Assembly (NCBI RefSeq): GCF_003289955.1
Contig: NZ_QLZR01000002.1
Span: 682,001-746,000, forward strand
Length of the DNA: 64,000 bases
Source: Planococcus halotolerans
Lineage (GTDB): Bacteria > Bacillota > Bacilli > Bacillales_A > Planococcaceae
Reading direction: 5' to 3'
Shown here: piece by piece, positions 18,501-26,646 of the stretch
Layout: each line of letters starts with the position of its first letter
Numbering within the stretch: position 1 is the first letter of the stretch
Made by a program: the position numbers and the translations under genes
Notes under the pieces: generated by a model
Seen by the model: the letters and a program-made list of their open reading frames with translations, nothing else
Told to the model about the DNA's origin: nothing
Database searches by the model: none

Positions 18501-18839
18501 CAGCCAATCTTTGGCCGGCGCTTGGTTCACAATATTAAACTGGACCCAATAGGAAGCTTCCGTGAATCCCTTGTTGAAGATGCCTTCATCATTCGGCATG
18601 AAACTCCATTTGACAGGCGGAGTTGCCACTTCATCGATTGTGTATGCATTTTGAGCGTCTTTTAATGTGAAAATTGATTGATTTACTTGCAGTTTATCCA
18701 CTGAATCAGTCAAAACTGCAGCACCATCCGCAGTTGCAGGCTGCGCTGACTCTTTTCCCGGCTCTGCCAAAAGCGCTAATAACAGCAGTGCCAAAAAAAT
18801 TTTAACTGGAATCGGATATTTTATGTAAAGTTTGGCCAT
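15534..18839 (-). CDS. 7TMR-DISM hybrid sensor with two histidine kinase cores flanking a receiver
   Basis: 1101 residues. Order: signal peptide (1-27), 7TMR-DISM extracellular domain (about 45-185), seven membrane segments (about 195-400), coiled linker, first HisKA with SHGLRTPLYGM (His near 450), first HATPase with GTGIGLNITKRLVELHGG, receiver (about 700-815; phosphoacceptor in VILDWSLEDMSG), second HisKA with STISHELGTPITLI, and second HATPase ending GSGLGLAIAKEIILSHKG. Two complete kinase cores around one receiver is an uncommon layout. In the first, the H-box reads HGLRTP, so the Glu after the His (general base) is lost. It likely senses a carbohydrate or envelope ligand and signals to the regulator encoded next. 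Confidence 0.9.
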   Translation of the reverse strand: MAKLYIKYPIPVKIFLALLLLALLAEPGKESAQPATADGAAVLTDSVDKLQVNQSIFTLKDAQNAYTIDEVATPPVKWSFMPNDEGIFNKGFTEASYWVQFNIVNQAPAKDWLLELPIPSLERAVLYSPSANGTFEEKEISREVPVAEREYFHRNLIFDLDFDGQDQATFFLKVESDGPLQLPMTIWDAEAFQAQTRSVTALVGLLTGIGIILSVYYLGQFVRHRQRVYLYFLIFAFSVSFGLAAMAGLTLSYIWPEHSWLNGTIVYASIGVTSIFALLYTESFLDTRRHFPASRNIIKVLVWANAALIILLFLFEDIIRQLLPLSLIASGALMLAVSAASWNKGIKYARYYTAGSVLFLLGTGTAIFQMFGVSPLSMEAKNAVYLSIGVSIFLSAISLSDKEAAKINDKLKREKKAVERQRLAMESLKHANERKDELLAITSHGLRTPLYGMIGIAETLQESNAGRISPAVNHQLGTIADNGKKLAHMINSILDFSKLKQNSLDIHVEPVKIHKLTENVLEICKPLVKNENVRIYETVPHNLPEAIADPDRFQQILYNLVENAINYTDSGEIVISAKKSGKQILVSVRDTGKGIEQDKLSNLFEAFHKTSEENKDNKSGTGIGLNITKRLVELHGGWLKVESAVGTGSTFSFTLPIYSPNESEEGYPPEVQVIEELSAAEITETVTARRKSGAQIRALVVEQEEVNRQMLIYQLEQEGYSVYGASGGIDAIRLLEDQPIDLVILDWSLEDMSGDELCRHIRKDYTLTELPILMLSERAGLREKTEAFTAGANDYLLKPCDKEEFLLRVDTLSNLRTLTQEITSLNYFLERNVKERTMALEITNMNLVTVNDEIQEIEKSRNEMLSTISHELGTPITLIHSYIQAVKESIIDEKNPRYLDMIHNKLLMLERLTEDLVELAKYKSGNMTLRFESVRIGDWLDRLIQGMEADVTQSGRIFEYVETGKEEWQEDYTLSIDVNRVDQVFSNILWNAVKHTSSIDGKISISTEIISRGKEGAVLEPGQFDGEVIIKVSDTGNGIPDDVLPHVFDRFFKMDVPNKQQGSGLGLAIAKEIILSHKGEIWAESEMGKGSTFYIALPLTI

Positions 18840-19114
18840 CCGCTAAACACCTCAACTATCTAAAAATTCAAATAATTCTATACAATAATTTCCAGTTATT
18901 TTTACTCAGTCCCTAAAAGTATTGGTATACAGGGATTCATGATGCTTCAAAAGAGAATCTTAAATATATTAAGATACATTTTATGGTAATTTAGTAGGCA
19001 TTTGAATTATGATTATCATACCATTAAGCTCATGAATTGTGAATATTTTTTATTCAGAAAATTCTAATAATACTTTTTTCCTAATTCTTCATTCAATTTT
19101 TAACAAAAAAATAA
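18840..19114. other. AT-rich intergenic region upstream of the hybrid kinase
   Basis: About 275 very AT-rich bases without an open frame or a clear hairpin. It must hold the promoter of the kinase-regulator operon, but no single -35/-10 pair stands out enough to name. Confidence 0.4.
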
Positions 19115-19145
19115 ACCGTCCAAGGCAGCAAGCCTTACAGACGGT
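19115..19145 (-). terminator. Terminator containing the stop codon of the diguanylate cyclase gene
   Basis: Nested arms ACCGTC/GACGGT (19115-19120, 19140-19145) and AAGGC/GCCTT (19122-19126, 19132-19136), followed on the minus strand by TTTATTTTTTTG. The TAA stop at 19135 lies within the stem. Confidence 0.75.
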
Positions 19146-20802
19146 CCATAACAGTATCTCTTTTTTTAAGGTTCTTCTCTTCATACATCGCCTTGTCCGC
19201 TTCCTTCAGAATCGATGATAAAGTCGAATTTTCGTTTGGCATCGTCATACCGATGCTGGTGGAAACAGATAAAACAATATCATCCAACTTCCATTCACTC
19301 ATCATTGCCTGCCTGATTTTATTCATCACCAGAACTCCTGATTTTACAGAATCGACGCCAGGCAATAAAATGATGAATTCATCTCCTCCGAGCCTGGCTG
19401 CCAGATCCTCTTTATAGATGCCGGCTGTCAGCCGCTTGCCAAACTCACGAATGACTGCGTCTCCGATTTCATGTCCCCACTTATCGTTAATCCCCTTGAA
19501 CTTATCGATATCAAGAAGGAGCACTGCAAAATTATCGCCTTTTTCGTGATAATCAGCCAATGCTTTTTCCAGCGTTTCCTGGAAATACCGTCTATTCGGC
19601 AAACCTGTCAATGGATCGTGGTAAGCGTAGAATTCCAGCTTTGTCTCATAATCCTTCTGCAGGGATACGTCTCGGACAATCATCACCATATGGCTGTATT
19701 TTTCTTCGTCATCAAAAACTGGAGTGCCATGCAATTCAGACCAGATCCAGTGCCCATCTATATGGCCGACACGTACCCGCATTTTGCAGATGCTGCCATT
19801 TTTTATAGAAGCACTCAATGTGCCGTATAATTTTTCAAGGTCTTCAGGATGGACATTATGAAACGGCTCTTTGCCTTCATATTCCCCTGGGGAATAGCCA
19901 AAGATATTCTTTAACGATGGAGAAATATACAGATACTCCTGGCGGTGGTTGATCAGTATAATTACGTCATTGGCATTTTCGGCGATTATCCTGAAATTCT
20001 TTTCACTTTCCATATATAATTCAACCATTTGATCAAGTTCGCGCATATCTTTCAGTATTACATAAAAGCCCGTAGTCACTTCCCGGATTTTAATGGGGAT
20101 GAATTTCACCAGCGCCCCTAAACGGTTATTATTTTTCTGAATGATTGTGACACGAAAATTCGTGTATATCCCATTTTTTGCTTTACGGAAATTCTTCAGG
20201 GTTCTTCTGCGGTCTTCAGGAACAACAAAATCCAGCACACGCCGTCCATTCAACTCTTCCATCGGATGCTGGCTGAGCTTTTGGCCAACCGGGTTGGCAC
20301 CTTTGATATGCCCTTTCAAATCCAATGTCAAAATTGCATCCGCATTGTGTTCAAACAGCGAATGGTAATAGGAACGGCTTTCTTCAAGACTTTTCCAGGC
20401 GTCTATACTTTCCTGTTTTGCTTGCATTTCATTGGTAATATCCTGAACGATGCTGACGATATGGGTGCAATCACCCTCCATGTTGAACATCGGAGTCAGC
20501 CGGGTTTTTGAATGTCTTATATTCCCTTCCGGATCCACGTAACTGTCTTCATAGATAGCGGAACAGCCACTCTCCAATACTTTTAAATATTGGGAATGCA
20601 CCCTGTCGGCCAATTCATACGATTGAACTTCATAGAAGGTCTTGCCGATTGCCGATTGATCCAATTCCGTTTTTTTCATAGCCGACTGATTCACAAATTC
20701 ATAAATCATTTTGCCATCATCAAGACGGACTATAAAAACCATTTCCTGGATTCCGTCCATTAAGGCTTTTTCTATAGATAACTTCGCTGCATCCTGAATC
20801 AT
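19135..20802 (-). CDS. Diguanylate cyclase with three PAS domains
   Basis: 555 residues. Three successive PAS/PAC modules (about 8-130, 145-260 and 270-390), then a GGDEF domain (392-555) starting AYHDPLTGLPNRRYF and carrying an intact GGDEF (AARLGGDEFIILLPG). The inhibitory site five residues before it reads YKED rather than RxxD, so product inhibition by c-di-GMP is probably absent. No membrane segment or signal peptide; a cytoplasmic sensor. Reaction: two GTP to c-di-GMP. ATG at 20802 is preferred over GTG 20814. An EAL-domain relic lies upstream on the same strand. Confidence 0.92.
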   Translation of the reverse strand: MIQDAAKLSIEKALMDGIQEMVFIVRLDDGKMIYEFVNQSAMKKTELDQSAIGKTFYEVQSYELADRVHSQYLKVLESGCSAIYEDSYVDPEGNIRHSKTRLTPMFNMEGDCTHIVSIVQDITNEMQAKQESIDAWKSLEESRSYYHSLFEHNADAILTLDLKGHIKGANPVGQKLSQHPMEELNGRRVLDFVVPEDRRRTLKNFRKAKNGIYTNFRVTIIQKNNNRLGALVKFIPIKIREVTTGFYVILKDMRELDQMVELYMESEKNFRIIAENANDVIILINHRQEYLYISPSLKNIFGYSPGEYEGKEPFHNVHPEDLEKLYGTLSASIKNGSICKMRVRVGHIDGHWIWSELHGTPVFDDEEKYSHMVMIVRDVSLQKDYETKLEFYAYHDPLTGLPNRRYFQETLEKALADYHEKGDNFAVLLLDIDKFKGINDKWGHEIGDAVIREFGKRLTAGIYKEDLAARLGGDEFIILLPGVDSVKSGVLVMNKIRQAMMSEWKLDDIVLSVSTSIGMTMPNENSTLSSILKEADKAMYEEKNLKKRDTVMDRL

Positions 20803-20917
20803 ATATATCCCCACACCCTTGCTGATGTATTCGGAATCGCCTTTTACATACCTTCATCTAGTTTAACAGATTCCATTCTAAAATAAATCTTTAGACCCAT
20901 AAATATTTTTATTCATT

Positions 20918-21178
20918 TTATGGCAAAAGCGAAGATTTCAGGAGACACTTTTCTTCGAAATCCTTGATCTGTAAAGGTTTATTATAATAGTAGCCTTGGA
21001 ACACTGTACAGGAATGCTCTTTTAAAAATAATACTTCTTCGGGTCTTTCTACCCCTTCGGCCAATAACTCGCATTCAATGCTTTGCGCCAGGTGGATCAA
21101 GGACTTCAGATCGTAAGAGATTTTGAAGTTGCAGGATATGGCCGGAACGCCCGCCGGTGAGAACATAATCCCCGGCAC
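20918..21178 (-). pseudogene. Relic of an EAL-domain c-di-GMP phosphodiesterase (C-terminal fragment)
   Basis: The 86-codon frame ends with CELLAEGVERPEEVLFLKEH and TVFQGYYYNKPLQIKDFEE, the last 60 or so residues of an EAL domain (AEGVE and QGYxxxKP motifs). The catalytic EAL, DDFGTG and metal-binding segments are absent. The first 20 codons resemble nothing in the family, and the next gene (21232, opposite strand) starts right after. I infer a gene cut down by deletion to its 3' end. It is unlikely to make an active enzyme. Confidence 0.75.
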
Positions 21179-21231
21179 TGTCCTCTCAATGTTTCCTTCT
21201 ATATAATGTAAACAAAAAGGAGGCAGCTTCT

Positions 21232-21990
21232 ATGTGTCTGATTAACTTTCAGTATAGACAACATCCCAAGTACAAATTAGTCGTTGCTGCAAACCGCGAT
21301 GAGTTTTACGGACGGCCAGCCCAGGAAGCGCATTTTTGGGACGACCAGCCGGATATTTTGGCCGGACGGGACTTATCACAAATGGGGACTTGGTTGGGTG
21401 TGACAAAATCCGGCCGTTTTGCTGCCTTGACCAATTTCCGTGATCCTTCCCTACCGGAAACAGGAAAGATTTCCCGAGGCGCTTTGGTCAAAGATTATCT
21501 TGCTGCCGATTCGGATCCGGCAACTTTTCTAAAGTCCCTTGAACCCGATGCTTACACAGGATTCAATGTGCTGTTGGGCGATAGGGAAAAACTGTTCTAT
21601 TATAATAATCTTGAACAGGAAATAGTTGAAGTTTCACCGGGCACCCATGGTTTGAGCAATCATTTTCTCAATACACCCTGGCCAAAAGTGTTGAAAGGCA
21701 AATCACGTATGGAAAGTTACTTGGAGAATCGGGTTAACGTCGACCCAGACGACCTGTTTGAAATTTTACGAGATGCTGAACAGGCCGCTGATCCACATCT
21801 GCCAGTGACAGGCGTCGGCCTGGAATTTGAACGGATGCTGTCTCCGATTTTCATCAAAACAGCTGATTACGGTACACGATCAGCGACTGTGCTGCTGGTG
21901 GATTATGAAGATAATATTACATTCGCAGAACGTGTTTATGAAAAAGGCGAATTCTCCGGCCAGCAAGTATACGAGTTCCGTGTTACGTGA
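21232..21990 (+). CDS. NRDE (TANGO2-like) family protein
   Basis: 252 residues. The invariant N-terminus MCLINFQY...VVAANRDEF gives the family its name (NRDE), followed by LAGRDLSQMGTWLGV and FAALTNFRDP, then GLSNHFLNTPWPKV. The eukaryotic relative TANGO2 is linked to heme or lipid handling; the bacterial role is unknown. The Cys at position 2 suggests an Ntn-hydrolase-like nucleophile, an inference. Strong ribosome site AAGGAGG 8 bases upstream and a TATAAT box at 21202-21207. Monocistronic. Confidence 0.9.
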   Translation: MCLINFQYRQHPKYKLVVAANRDEFYGRPAQEAHFWDDQPDILAGRDLSQMGTWLGVTKSGRFAALTNFRDPSLPETGKISRGALVKDYLAADSDPATFLKSLEPDAYTGFNVLLGDREKLFYYNNLEQEIVEVSPGTHGLSNHFLNTPWPKVLKGKSRMESYLENRVNVDPDDLFEILRDAEQAADPHLPVTGVGLEFERMLSPIFIKTADYGTRSATVLLVDYEDNITFAERVYEKGEFSGQQVYEFRVT

Positions 21991-22144
21991 GTGGCTGCCG
22001 TGAAAATATACAAGAAGACTGGTTAAGCCGGATTGAAATGAATCAGTTGAATTTACAGAATAATGAAACCATTCCCCTATGTAATTCGTATTCAGTATAT
22101 AGAGTGATTATCGGATAGAGAATTGCGTAGAGGAGGAGTTTATT

Positions 22145-22597
22145 TTGAAGAGGTTTCTGTATTATTTAATTTGGACATTGGTTATTGGTTTTATTGTATA
22201 TATGGGAACACTTATCCAGGCAGATATTTCTGAAACTGCCAGCCAGAATTTTATTTTATTACCACCTATCGTGTTTCTTGCTTTATTCCCTGTGGTAATC
22301 GGGGTTTTGATGCGCTTGCCAAAATTCCTGCTGGAAAGAAAAGAACGTCGGGCAATTGGATTTGATTGGTTCAAGTTTCTGGCAGTCGGTTTGCCTTCCC
22401 TTTACGTAGTATTGATGACCTTTTTGCCTTTCACTTCACTGAGATTGCGTATTCCGTCGTACATGTTGACAAGCGAATATGCAATGACAACCATCGCTGC
22501 CATTGCGGGAATCGTATTCGGCTACATTTTGCTGGACTGTTTTCATAAACCGGAGGCGGCTTCATCGAAAAATGTATCTCAATCGAGGAGGAAATGA
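22145..22597 (+). CDS. Four-segment integral membrane protein, unknown function
   Basis: 150 residues with four hydrophobic segments (about 4-22, 36-56, 75-98 and 115-135) and a basic tail (SQSRRK). Start is TTG at 22145, 6 bases after AGGAGGAG. I do not recognise a family and no polar catalytic motif is visible. It stands alone; its 3' side enters a repeat-rich intergenic region shared with a convergent gene. Confidence 0.7.
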   Translation: MKRFLYYLIWTLVIGFIVYMGTLIQADISETASQNFILLPPIVFLALFPVVIGVLMRLPKFLLERKERRAIGFDWFKFLAVGLPSLYVVLMTFLPFTSLRLRIPSYMLTSEYAMTTIAAIAGIVFGYILLDCFHKPEAASSKNVSQSRRK

Positions 22598-22655
22598 GAT
22601 TGGAGAGGGACCTTTTTGAAGGTTCCTTTTTTTATTTGAAGAAATTGAGCCTGAC

Positions 22656-22870
22656 CGCAACTAATTCGGTAAATCGCGCAACTAAATTTAAAATAACTCT
22701 AAAATTATCCATAATTAAATTTGCTGCTGAAAATTACGTTGGCTACTGTTTTTATTTGTCATAAATCAGGCTGATCGCACCTCAAACGGTGAAAAGCGCA
22801 CCTCAAATGCTCATAACCGCACCTCGCAGACCAATTTCCGCACCTCAAACCGCAATTTTCGCACCTCAAC
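22656..22870 (+). repeat. 21-bp tandem repeat locus 1
   Basis: Two units with core CGCAACTAA at 22656 and 22677, then after 100 AT-rich bases five units with core CGCACCTC at 22776, 22797, 22818, 22839 and 22860. Every step is exactly 21 bp: about 10 conserved bases and 11 variable. The two blocks align with each other (CTGAYCGCAMCTMA). The locus lies between convergent genes (22597 and 22939). The rest of this 341-base gap is AT-rich with no gene. Confidence 0.85.
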
Positions 22871-22938
22871 AATTTTAATAAGAAAATTTTCCAAACAAAA
22901 ACCCGGCTCATCGCAATGGCCGGATTCGTCAGCTGGTT

Positions 22939-23427
22939 CTATTCGAATTCGACAGTCATACTGTCGAGAAGGCGCTTATATTCATCATGCCAATGCTGCC
23001 ACTCTTCCTCACGATTTATCTCTCTGCCATTCAAAATTGCTTCGATTACATCGAGGCAGACATGCCAGCCGGCTAGGTCTTTAGCCGTCTGATCAGTAAT
23101 GCGCTCAATCGTTTCAATCAGGCGCAACACACTTTTCCCTCCATTTTCTTCTTCCACTTCAAAACGAACATGGTCATCCCACCATTCAAAAGCGAGAACG
23201 CGCCCTTCTTCGTAATCGGTGATCGCCAACTCTTCAATACTCCCATCGCCCATATCGAAAACAAGTTTGCCGCCCTTCCCTGGTTCAGCAATCTGCAATT
23301 CGGCGAACCATTGTTTTAGTCGGCTGTTATCGGCCAGCATGCTCCAGACTTTATCGGTTCCCTGTGCCAACTGCCGTTCGAACACGGCTTTGTAACCCTT
23401 CTCCAGCTGTGTAATTTCCGCTCTCAT
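22939..23427 (-). CDS. SRPBCC/AHSA1-family protein
   Basis: 162 residues of the START/Bet v1-like ligand-binding fold: FERQLAQGTDKVWSMLADN at the start, LKQWFAELQIAEPGKGGKL, then VLAFEWWDDHVRFEVEEE and the C-terminal helix DLAGWHVCLDVIEAIL. AHSA1-like bacterial proteins of this size are common; the ligand is unknown. Ribosome site GGAGGGG precedes the ATG. A sigma-B-like promoter (GTTACA-N14-GGGTAT) lies 34 to 59 bases upstream, overlapping that of the divergent uvsE gene. Confidence 0.85.
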   Translation of the reverse strand: MRAEITQLEKGYKAVFERQLAQGTDKVWSMLADNSRLKQWFAELQIAEPGKGGKLVFDMGDGSIEELAITDYEEGRVLAFEWWDDHVRFEVEEENGGKSVLRLIETIERITDQTAKDLAGWHVCLDVIEAILNGREINREEEWQHWHDEYKRLLDSMTVEFE

Positions 23428-23460
23428 CGTTTCCCCTCCGTCTTCAACTTTTCAATAAGT

Positions 23461-23486
23461 ATACCCTTGTGTGAGGATAATGTAAC
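23461..23486 (-). promoter_or_regulatory. Sigma-B-like promoter of the SRPBCC gene
   Basis: Minus strand: GTTACA (23486-23481), 14 bases, GGGTAT (23466-23461). Exact -10 and a -35 with the first three bases conserved. Confidence 0.5.
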
Positions 23487-23500
23487 AAAGATCCGGGTAT
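23475..23500 (+). promoter_or_regulatory. Sigma-B-like promoter of uvsE
   Basis: GGATAA (23475-23480), 14 bases, GGGTAT (23495-23500). It interlocks with the divergent promoter above; the two -10 boxes form an imperfect inverted repeat (GTATACCC ... GGGTATAC). The -35 is weaker. Confidence 0.42.
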
Positions 23501-23525
23501 ACAGTGGGCAAGGAGTTGAATATGA

Positions 23526-24407
23526 ATGAGATTAGGATATGCGTGTATGAATACAGAATTAAAAACCGTTTTCCGGACTTTGCGGGTTGCTACTGCGGAA
23601 GTGGAAGGTACCGAAAAAATTAAAGAACTTACTTTAAAAAATATGCAGACGACTTTGGATATCATCAATTGGAATCTTGCAAACGACATTTATTTTTACC
23701 GGGCGTCAAGTTCAATTGTTCCGCTTTCAACGCATCCGGTAAATGAATGGATCTGGTGGGAAGATCCGGATTTCCTTTTTATAGCCGGGCAAATACGTGA
23801 TATCGTAGAGACCCATCAAATGCGGGTTTCGGTTCATCCCGGACAATATACAGTTTTGAATTCACCTAAACCTGAAGTGGTCGAGAAATCGATCCAGGAT
23901 CTTGATTATCATGAAAAGCTCATCTCGCTGATGGGAGGAAACGATATCATCATCCACACAGGCGGCGCATATGGCGACAAAGAAAAAGCGAAACAGCAAT
24001 TCGCCGATACGTATCTGAAATTGCCTGAAAGGATACGGAAAAGAATTCGTCTTGAAAATGATGATAAAACATTTACGATACGTGATGTTTTGGATGTCCA
24101 TAAACTTTGCGGCGTGCCAATCTGTTTCGACATTCATCACCATAACTGCAATAATGACGGAACTGCTGTGGATTTTGCTGAGATTTTAGCTACCTGGGAA
24201 GGCTACGGCACTCCGAAAATCCATATCAGCACCGGCAAGGAAGGTTTCACCGACCTCCGCCATCATGAACTTGTATCTGAAAAAGATTTCGAGGAACTGC
24301 TGACTTTGCTCGACGGCACCGATGCGGACATCATGTTTGAAGCCAAATTAAAAGAGAAATCCGTCATGCCGTTTGTTAAACTGCTGAAGGAAAAAACCGA
24401 TAATTGA
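23526..24407 (+). CDS. uvsE: UV DNA damage endonuclease
   Basis: 293 residues. Nicks DNA 5' of UV photoproducts to start alternative excision repair. TIM-barrel of the UVDE family: MRLGYACMNTELKT start, YRASSSIVPLSTHP, VSVHPGQYTVLNSP, IIIHTGGAYGDKEKA, RLENDDKTFTIRDVL, PICFDIHHHNCNN and KIHISTGKEG, together giving the His/Glu/Asp metal ligands. Start ATG with AAGGAG upstream. Divergent from an SRPBCC gene, with sigma-B-like promoters between them. Ends at a bidirectional terminator. A UvrX polymerase gene is also present in this window. Confidence 0.96.
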   Translation: MRLGYACMNTELKTVFRTLRVATAEVEGTEKIKELTLKNMQTTLDIINWNLANDIYFYRASSSIVPLSTHPVNEWIWWEDPDFLFIAGQIRDIVETHQMRVSVHPGQYTVLNSPKPEVVEKSIQDLDYHEKLISLMGGNDIIIHTGGAYGDKEKAKQQFADTYLKLPERIRKRIRLENDDKTFTIRDVLDVHKLCGVPICFDIHHHNCNNDGTAVDFAEILATWEGYGTPKIHISTGKEGFTDLRHHELVSEKDFEELLTLLDGTDADIMFEAKLKEKSVMPFVKLLKEKTDN

Positions 24408-24422
24408 TATGGACACAAAAAT

Positions 24423-24456
24423 ACCGCCTGAGAAAAATCACTTTTTCTCAGGCGGT
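24423..24456. terminator. Bidirectional terminator between uvsE and a sensor kinase
   Basis: 15-bp perfect arms (24423-24437 and 24442-24456, ACCGCCTGAGAAAAA), 4-base loop, T run after. Serves both convergent genes. Confidence 0.9.
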
Positions 24457-24465
24457 TTATTTTGT

Positions 24466-25728
24466 TCACTCCAGCCTTGGGAACACTAGTTTAAAAACCG
24501 TGCCCAATCCTTTTTCGGAATTGACGATAATAATGCCTTTCATTTGATGGATGACGCTGTAAGTGACCATCATGCCGAGACCGGTACCCTTGATTTTATT
24601 CGAGAAATACGGCTCGCCCAGTCGCTCGACTTCTTCCTTCGTCATGCCAACGCCTTGATCGGCAATTTCCACAATCACTTTTGATGCCTGCACTTTTATG
24701 CGCGCTATCATTTCGCCGCCTTCAGGCATGGATTCGACACCATTCCGAATGATATTGACCATCGCCTGACGGAACTTCTGACGGTCTCCACGGATATAAA
24801 TCTCGGATTCCGCTGGATGGCAAAACAGCTCTACACCCAGGCTGTTTGCATATGGCCCCAAAAGTTTCAATACGCCGCACACTTCATCATTGACTGACAT
24901 GCGGTCAAGCTCCCCGTATACCGGCTTGGCGTAAATCAGGTAATCATCAATCAGGCTTTCCGCCGAGTTAATTTCATCCAGAATGGTTTCATGGAACTCC
25001 AGCTGCTTATCACGGCTGTAATCGTAAGCCTGCATCAATTGAATAAAACCTTTGATGCTTTGCATGGGATTCCGCAATTCATGGGAAACCGCCGCTGCAA
25101 AATGGCTGACGCTTTCGAGCTTTTCGTGCTTCATCAATGTGTTTAGCAATAACTCCTGCCGGACAATATGTTCGATCAACAACGCCGTCAGAACAATCAT
25201 CATTCCTTGATTCAGCATAAGCATGAGCCAAATGTTGATTATGTCATGAATCGGATCACCGAACAGCAAATGGCCGGCAAACATATTGAACAGTAACGAG
25301 AGAATAGAAATTATGAATACTGTCGCGACCTTCTTGCCTCTGCTCATCCGCATATATGCGGGACGAAGGAATGGCACTCCGGCAGCGACAACAAAAAGGT
25401 TGAGCACGGCAATATACATTCCATCGCCGCCAATCAGAATCCGGCCGATTGCAGAAACCAGGAACAGCACAGCAGAAATGACTGGGCCTCCGTACAAGGC
25501 GCCGACAATCAACGGCACTTGCCGCAAGTCGAATATATAGTCGTCTGTCAGAATTTGATAAGGAAACACCATACATAAAATGATGGAAATAGAAAACAGG
25601 ATAGTCATCGTCACCCGGTAATCCACAAAGAAATTACGCTTACCAGCTCCGGCCAGCATTTGGTAAAGCACAATCGGGAAAATGATGAAAAATATATTAT
25701 TGATCATGCCGGTCATCATTTCGAACAA
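24466..25728 (-). CDS. Membrane sensor histidine kinase (5TMR-LYT, KinB/KinD-like)
   Basis: 420 residues. About six membrane segments fill residues 1-195 with the 5TMR_LYT pattern (FDLRQVPLIVGALYGGPVIS). HisKA has FAAAVSHELRNPMQSIKGF; HATPase has NIIRNGVESMPEGGEM, VEIADQGVGMTKEEVE and NKIKGTGLGMMVTYSVI. It resembles sporulation kinases KinB and KinD, but no response regulator is adjacent and most Planococcus relatives do not sporulate, so the phosphorylation target is open. The TTG at 25728, 6 bases after AGCAGGTG, is the likely start (GTG 25737 overlaps that site). Confidence 0.88.
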   Translation of the reverse strand: MFEMMTGMINNIFFIIFPIVLYQMLAGAGKRNFFVDYRVTMTILFSISIILCMVFPYQILTDDYIFDLRQVPLIVGALYGGPVISAVLFLVSAIGRILIGGDGMYIAVLNLFVVAAGVPFLRPAYMRMSRGKKVATVFIISILSLLFNMFAGHLLFGDPIHDIINIWLMLMLNQGMMIVLTALLIEHIVRQELLLNTLMKHEKLESVSHFAAAVSHELRNPMQSIKGFIQLMQAYDYSRDKQLEFHETILDEINSAESLIDDYLIYAKPVYGELDRMSVNDEVCGVLKLLGPYANSLGVELFCHPAESEIYIRGDRQKFRQAMVNIIRNGVESMPEGGEMIARIKVQASKVIVEIADQGVGMTKEEVERLGEPYFSNKIKGTGLGMMVTYSVIHQMKGIIIVNSEKGLGTVFKLVFPRLE

Positions 25729-25825
25729 ATACTTCACCTGCTTTCCAAAGGGCTTATGCGGAACTTATTATACAGGAAATTCAGGATCATAAAACTTTTT
25801 TCCTCAAATAATTATTTCGAGAAAA

Positions 25826-26329
25826 TTAGTCACGATTCCGAAATGAATCGCTATCCTTAATCTTCTCCAGCAGACGGGCTCTTTTCTTTTTCATGCCTGC
25901 CACTGATATTCCGTAAAGCTCAGCCAGCTGCTTGACCGCTTTGTCTTCGACGAATAATTCCTTCAGCAATTTACGCTCCTTCTCTTTCAAATCTATACTC
26001 TCGATCCATTCCGGAAGTTTTTCTTCCCGCAGTGGCGCCTCCAGTTCATCGAAATGCCCGCCTTCCGACAGGATAAACAGCTTTGCGTATTTCCCTTCCC
26101 TGGCCAGCTCATCAAGCAATGCGCCATGGACTGTCCTGAACGCAAATGGCGTAAAATCACCTTTTTCTCCATCAAAACGCATCCAAGCCTGCCACAGTGC
26201 CACTTTACCGACCTGGCGGTAAAGTTCAAAATCACGGTATATATTCACTTTACGGATCAACGCTGAAATCATCGGTGCATATTGCTCTTCCACTTCTTTG
26301 AATTTATCTGTGCCAATAAAATCTTCCAT
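25826..26329 (-). CDS. Small sigma-70-family RNA polymerase sigma factor
   Basis: 167 residues. Region 2 is visible as YRQVGKVALWQAWMRFDGEK with FTPFAFRTVHGALLDEL. A C-terminal helix-turn-helix (region 4) reads LKELFVEDKAVKQLAELYGI then VAGMKKKRARLLEKIK. Short ECF-like sigma factors of this kind act in competence or envelope stress, but I cannot assign a class. No anti-sigma factor is adjacent. ATG has AAGGAA 6 bases upstream. Two dispersed repeat copies lie 200-480 bases upstream. Confidence 0.82.
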   Translation of the reverse strand: MEDFIGTDKFKEVEEQYAPMISALIRKVNIYRDFELYRQVGKVALWQAWMRFDGEKGDFTPFAFRTVHGALLDELAREGKYAKLFILSEGGHFDELEAPLREEKLPEWIESIDLKEKERKLLKELFVEDKAVKQLAELYGISVAGMKKKRARLLEKIKDSDSFRNRD

Positions 26330-26524
26330 ATTTTATTCCTTCTGAACGTTCGAGTATTCCCGGGTAAATTCAGAATAGAATAAGGGTTTTTTTAAAGCGA
26401 ATCACCTGGATTTCAGTTTGGCTGGCCCAAACTCTCAATATGTATAACCGGAAATTTTTTGTGCAGCAAAACAAATTGTCAAAAAACATACTATTTTCTG
26501 GTAAAATTTATTTCCTGGGAAATA

Positions 26525-26646
26525 AGAAAAGCGACGGTGCCCGTTTAGCTCTGAAAGGCATAAGGCGGACCAGCGTAATGGCGGTCTTTGCCACGCAGCT
26601 GGGATGACTTATGACCCGAAGAGCTGGGCCGCCGGAGTCTGGACAA
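26525..26646 (+). repeat. Dispersed structured repeat, copy B
   Basis: Begins AAAAGCGACGGTGCCCG and ends GAGCTGGGCCGCCGGAGTC. Its interior shares TTATGACCCGAAGAGCTGGG with copy A. The terminal stem has changed on both sides compared with copy A, so pairing is kept (CGGTG with CGCCG). Confidence 0.75.

Noticed and set aside
22776-22870. Short CRISPR-like array of 21-bp units
   Set aside because: The core is only about 10 bases, the spacers about 11, and no cas genes or leader are present; it fits a tandem repeat family.
24466-25728. Sporulation kinase as proof of a spore former
   Set aside because: KinB/KinD-like architecture alone does not show sporulation; no spo genes are in the window.
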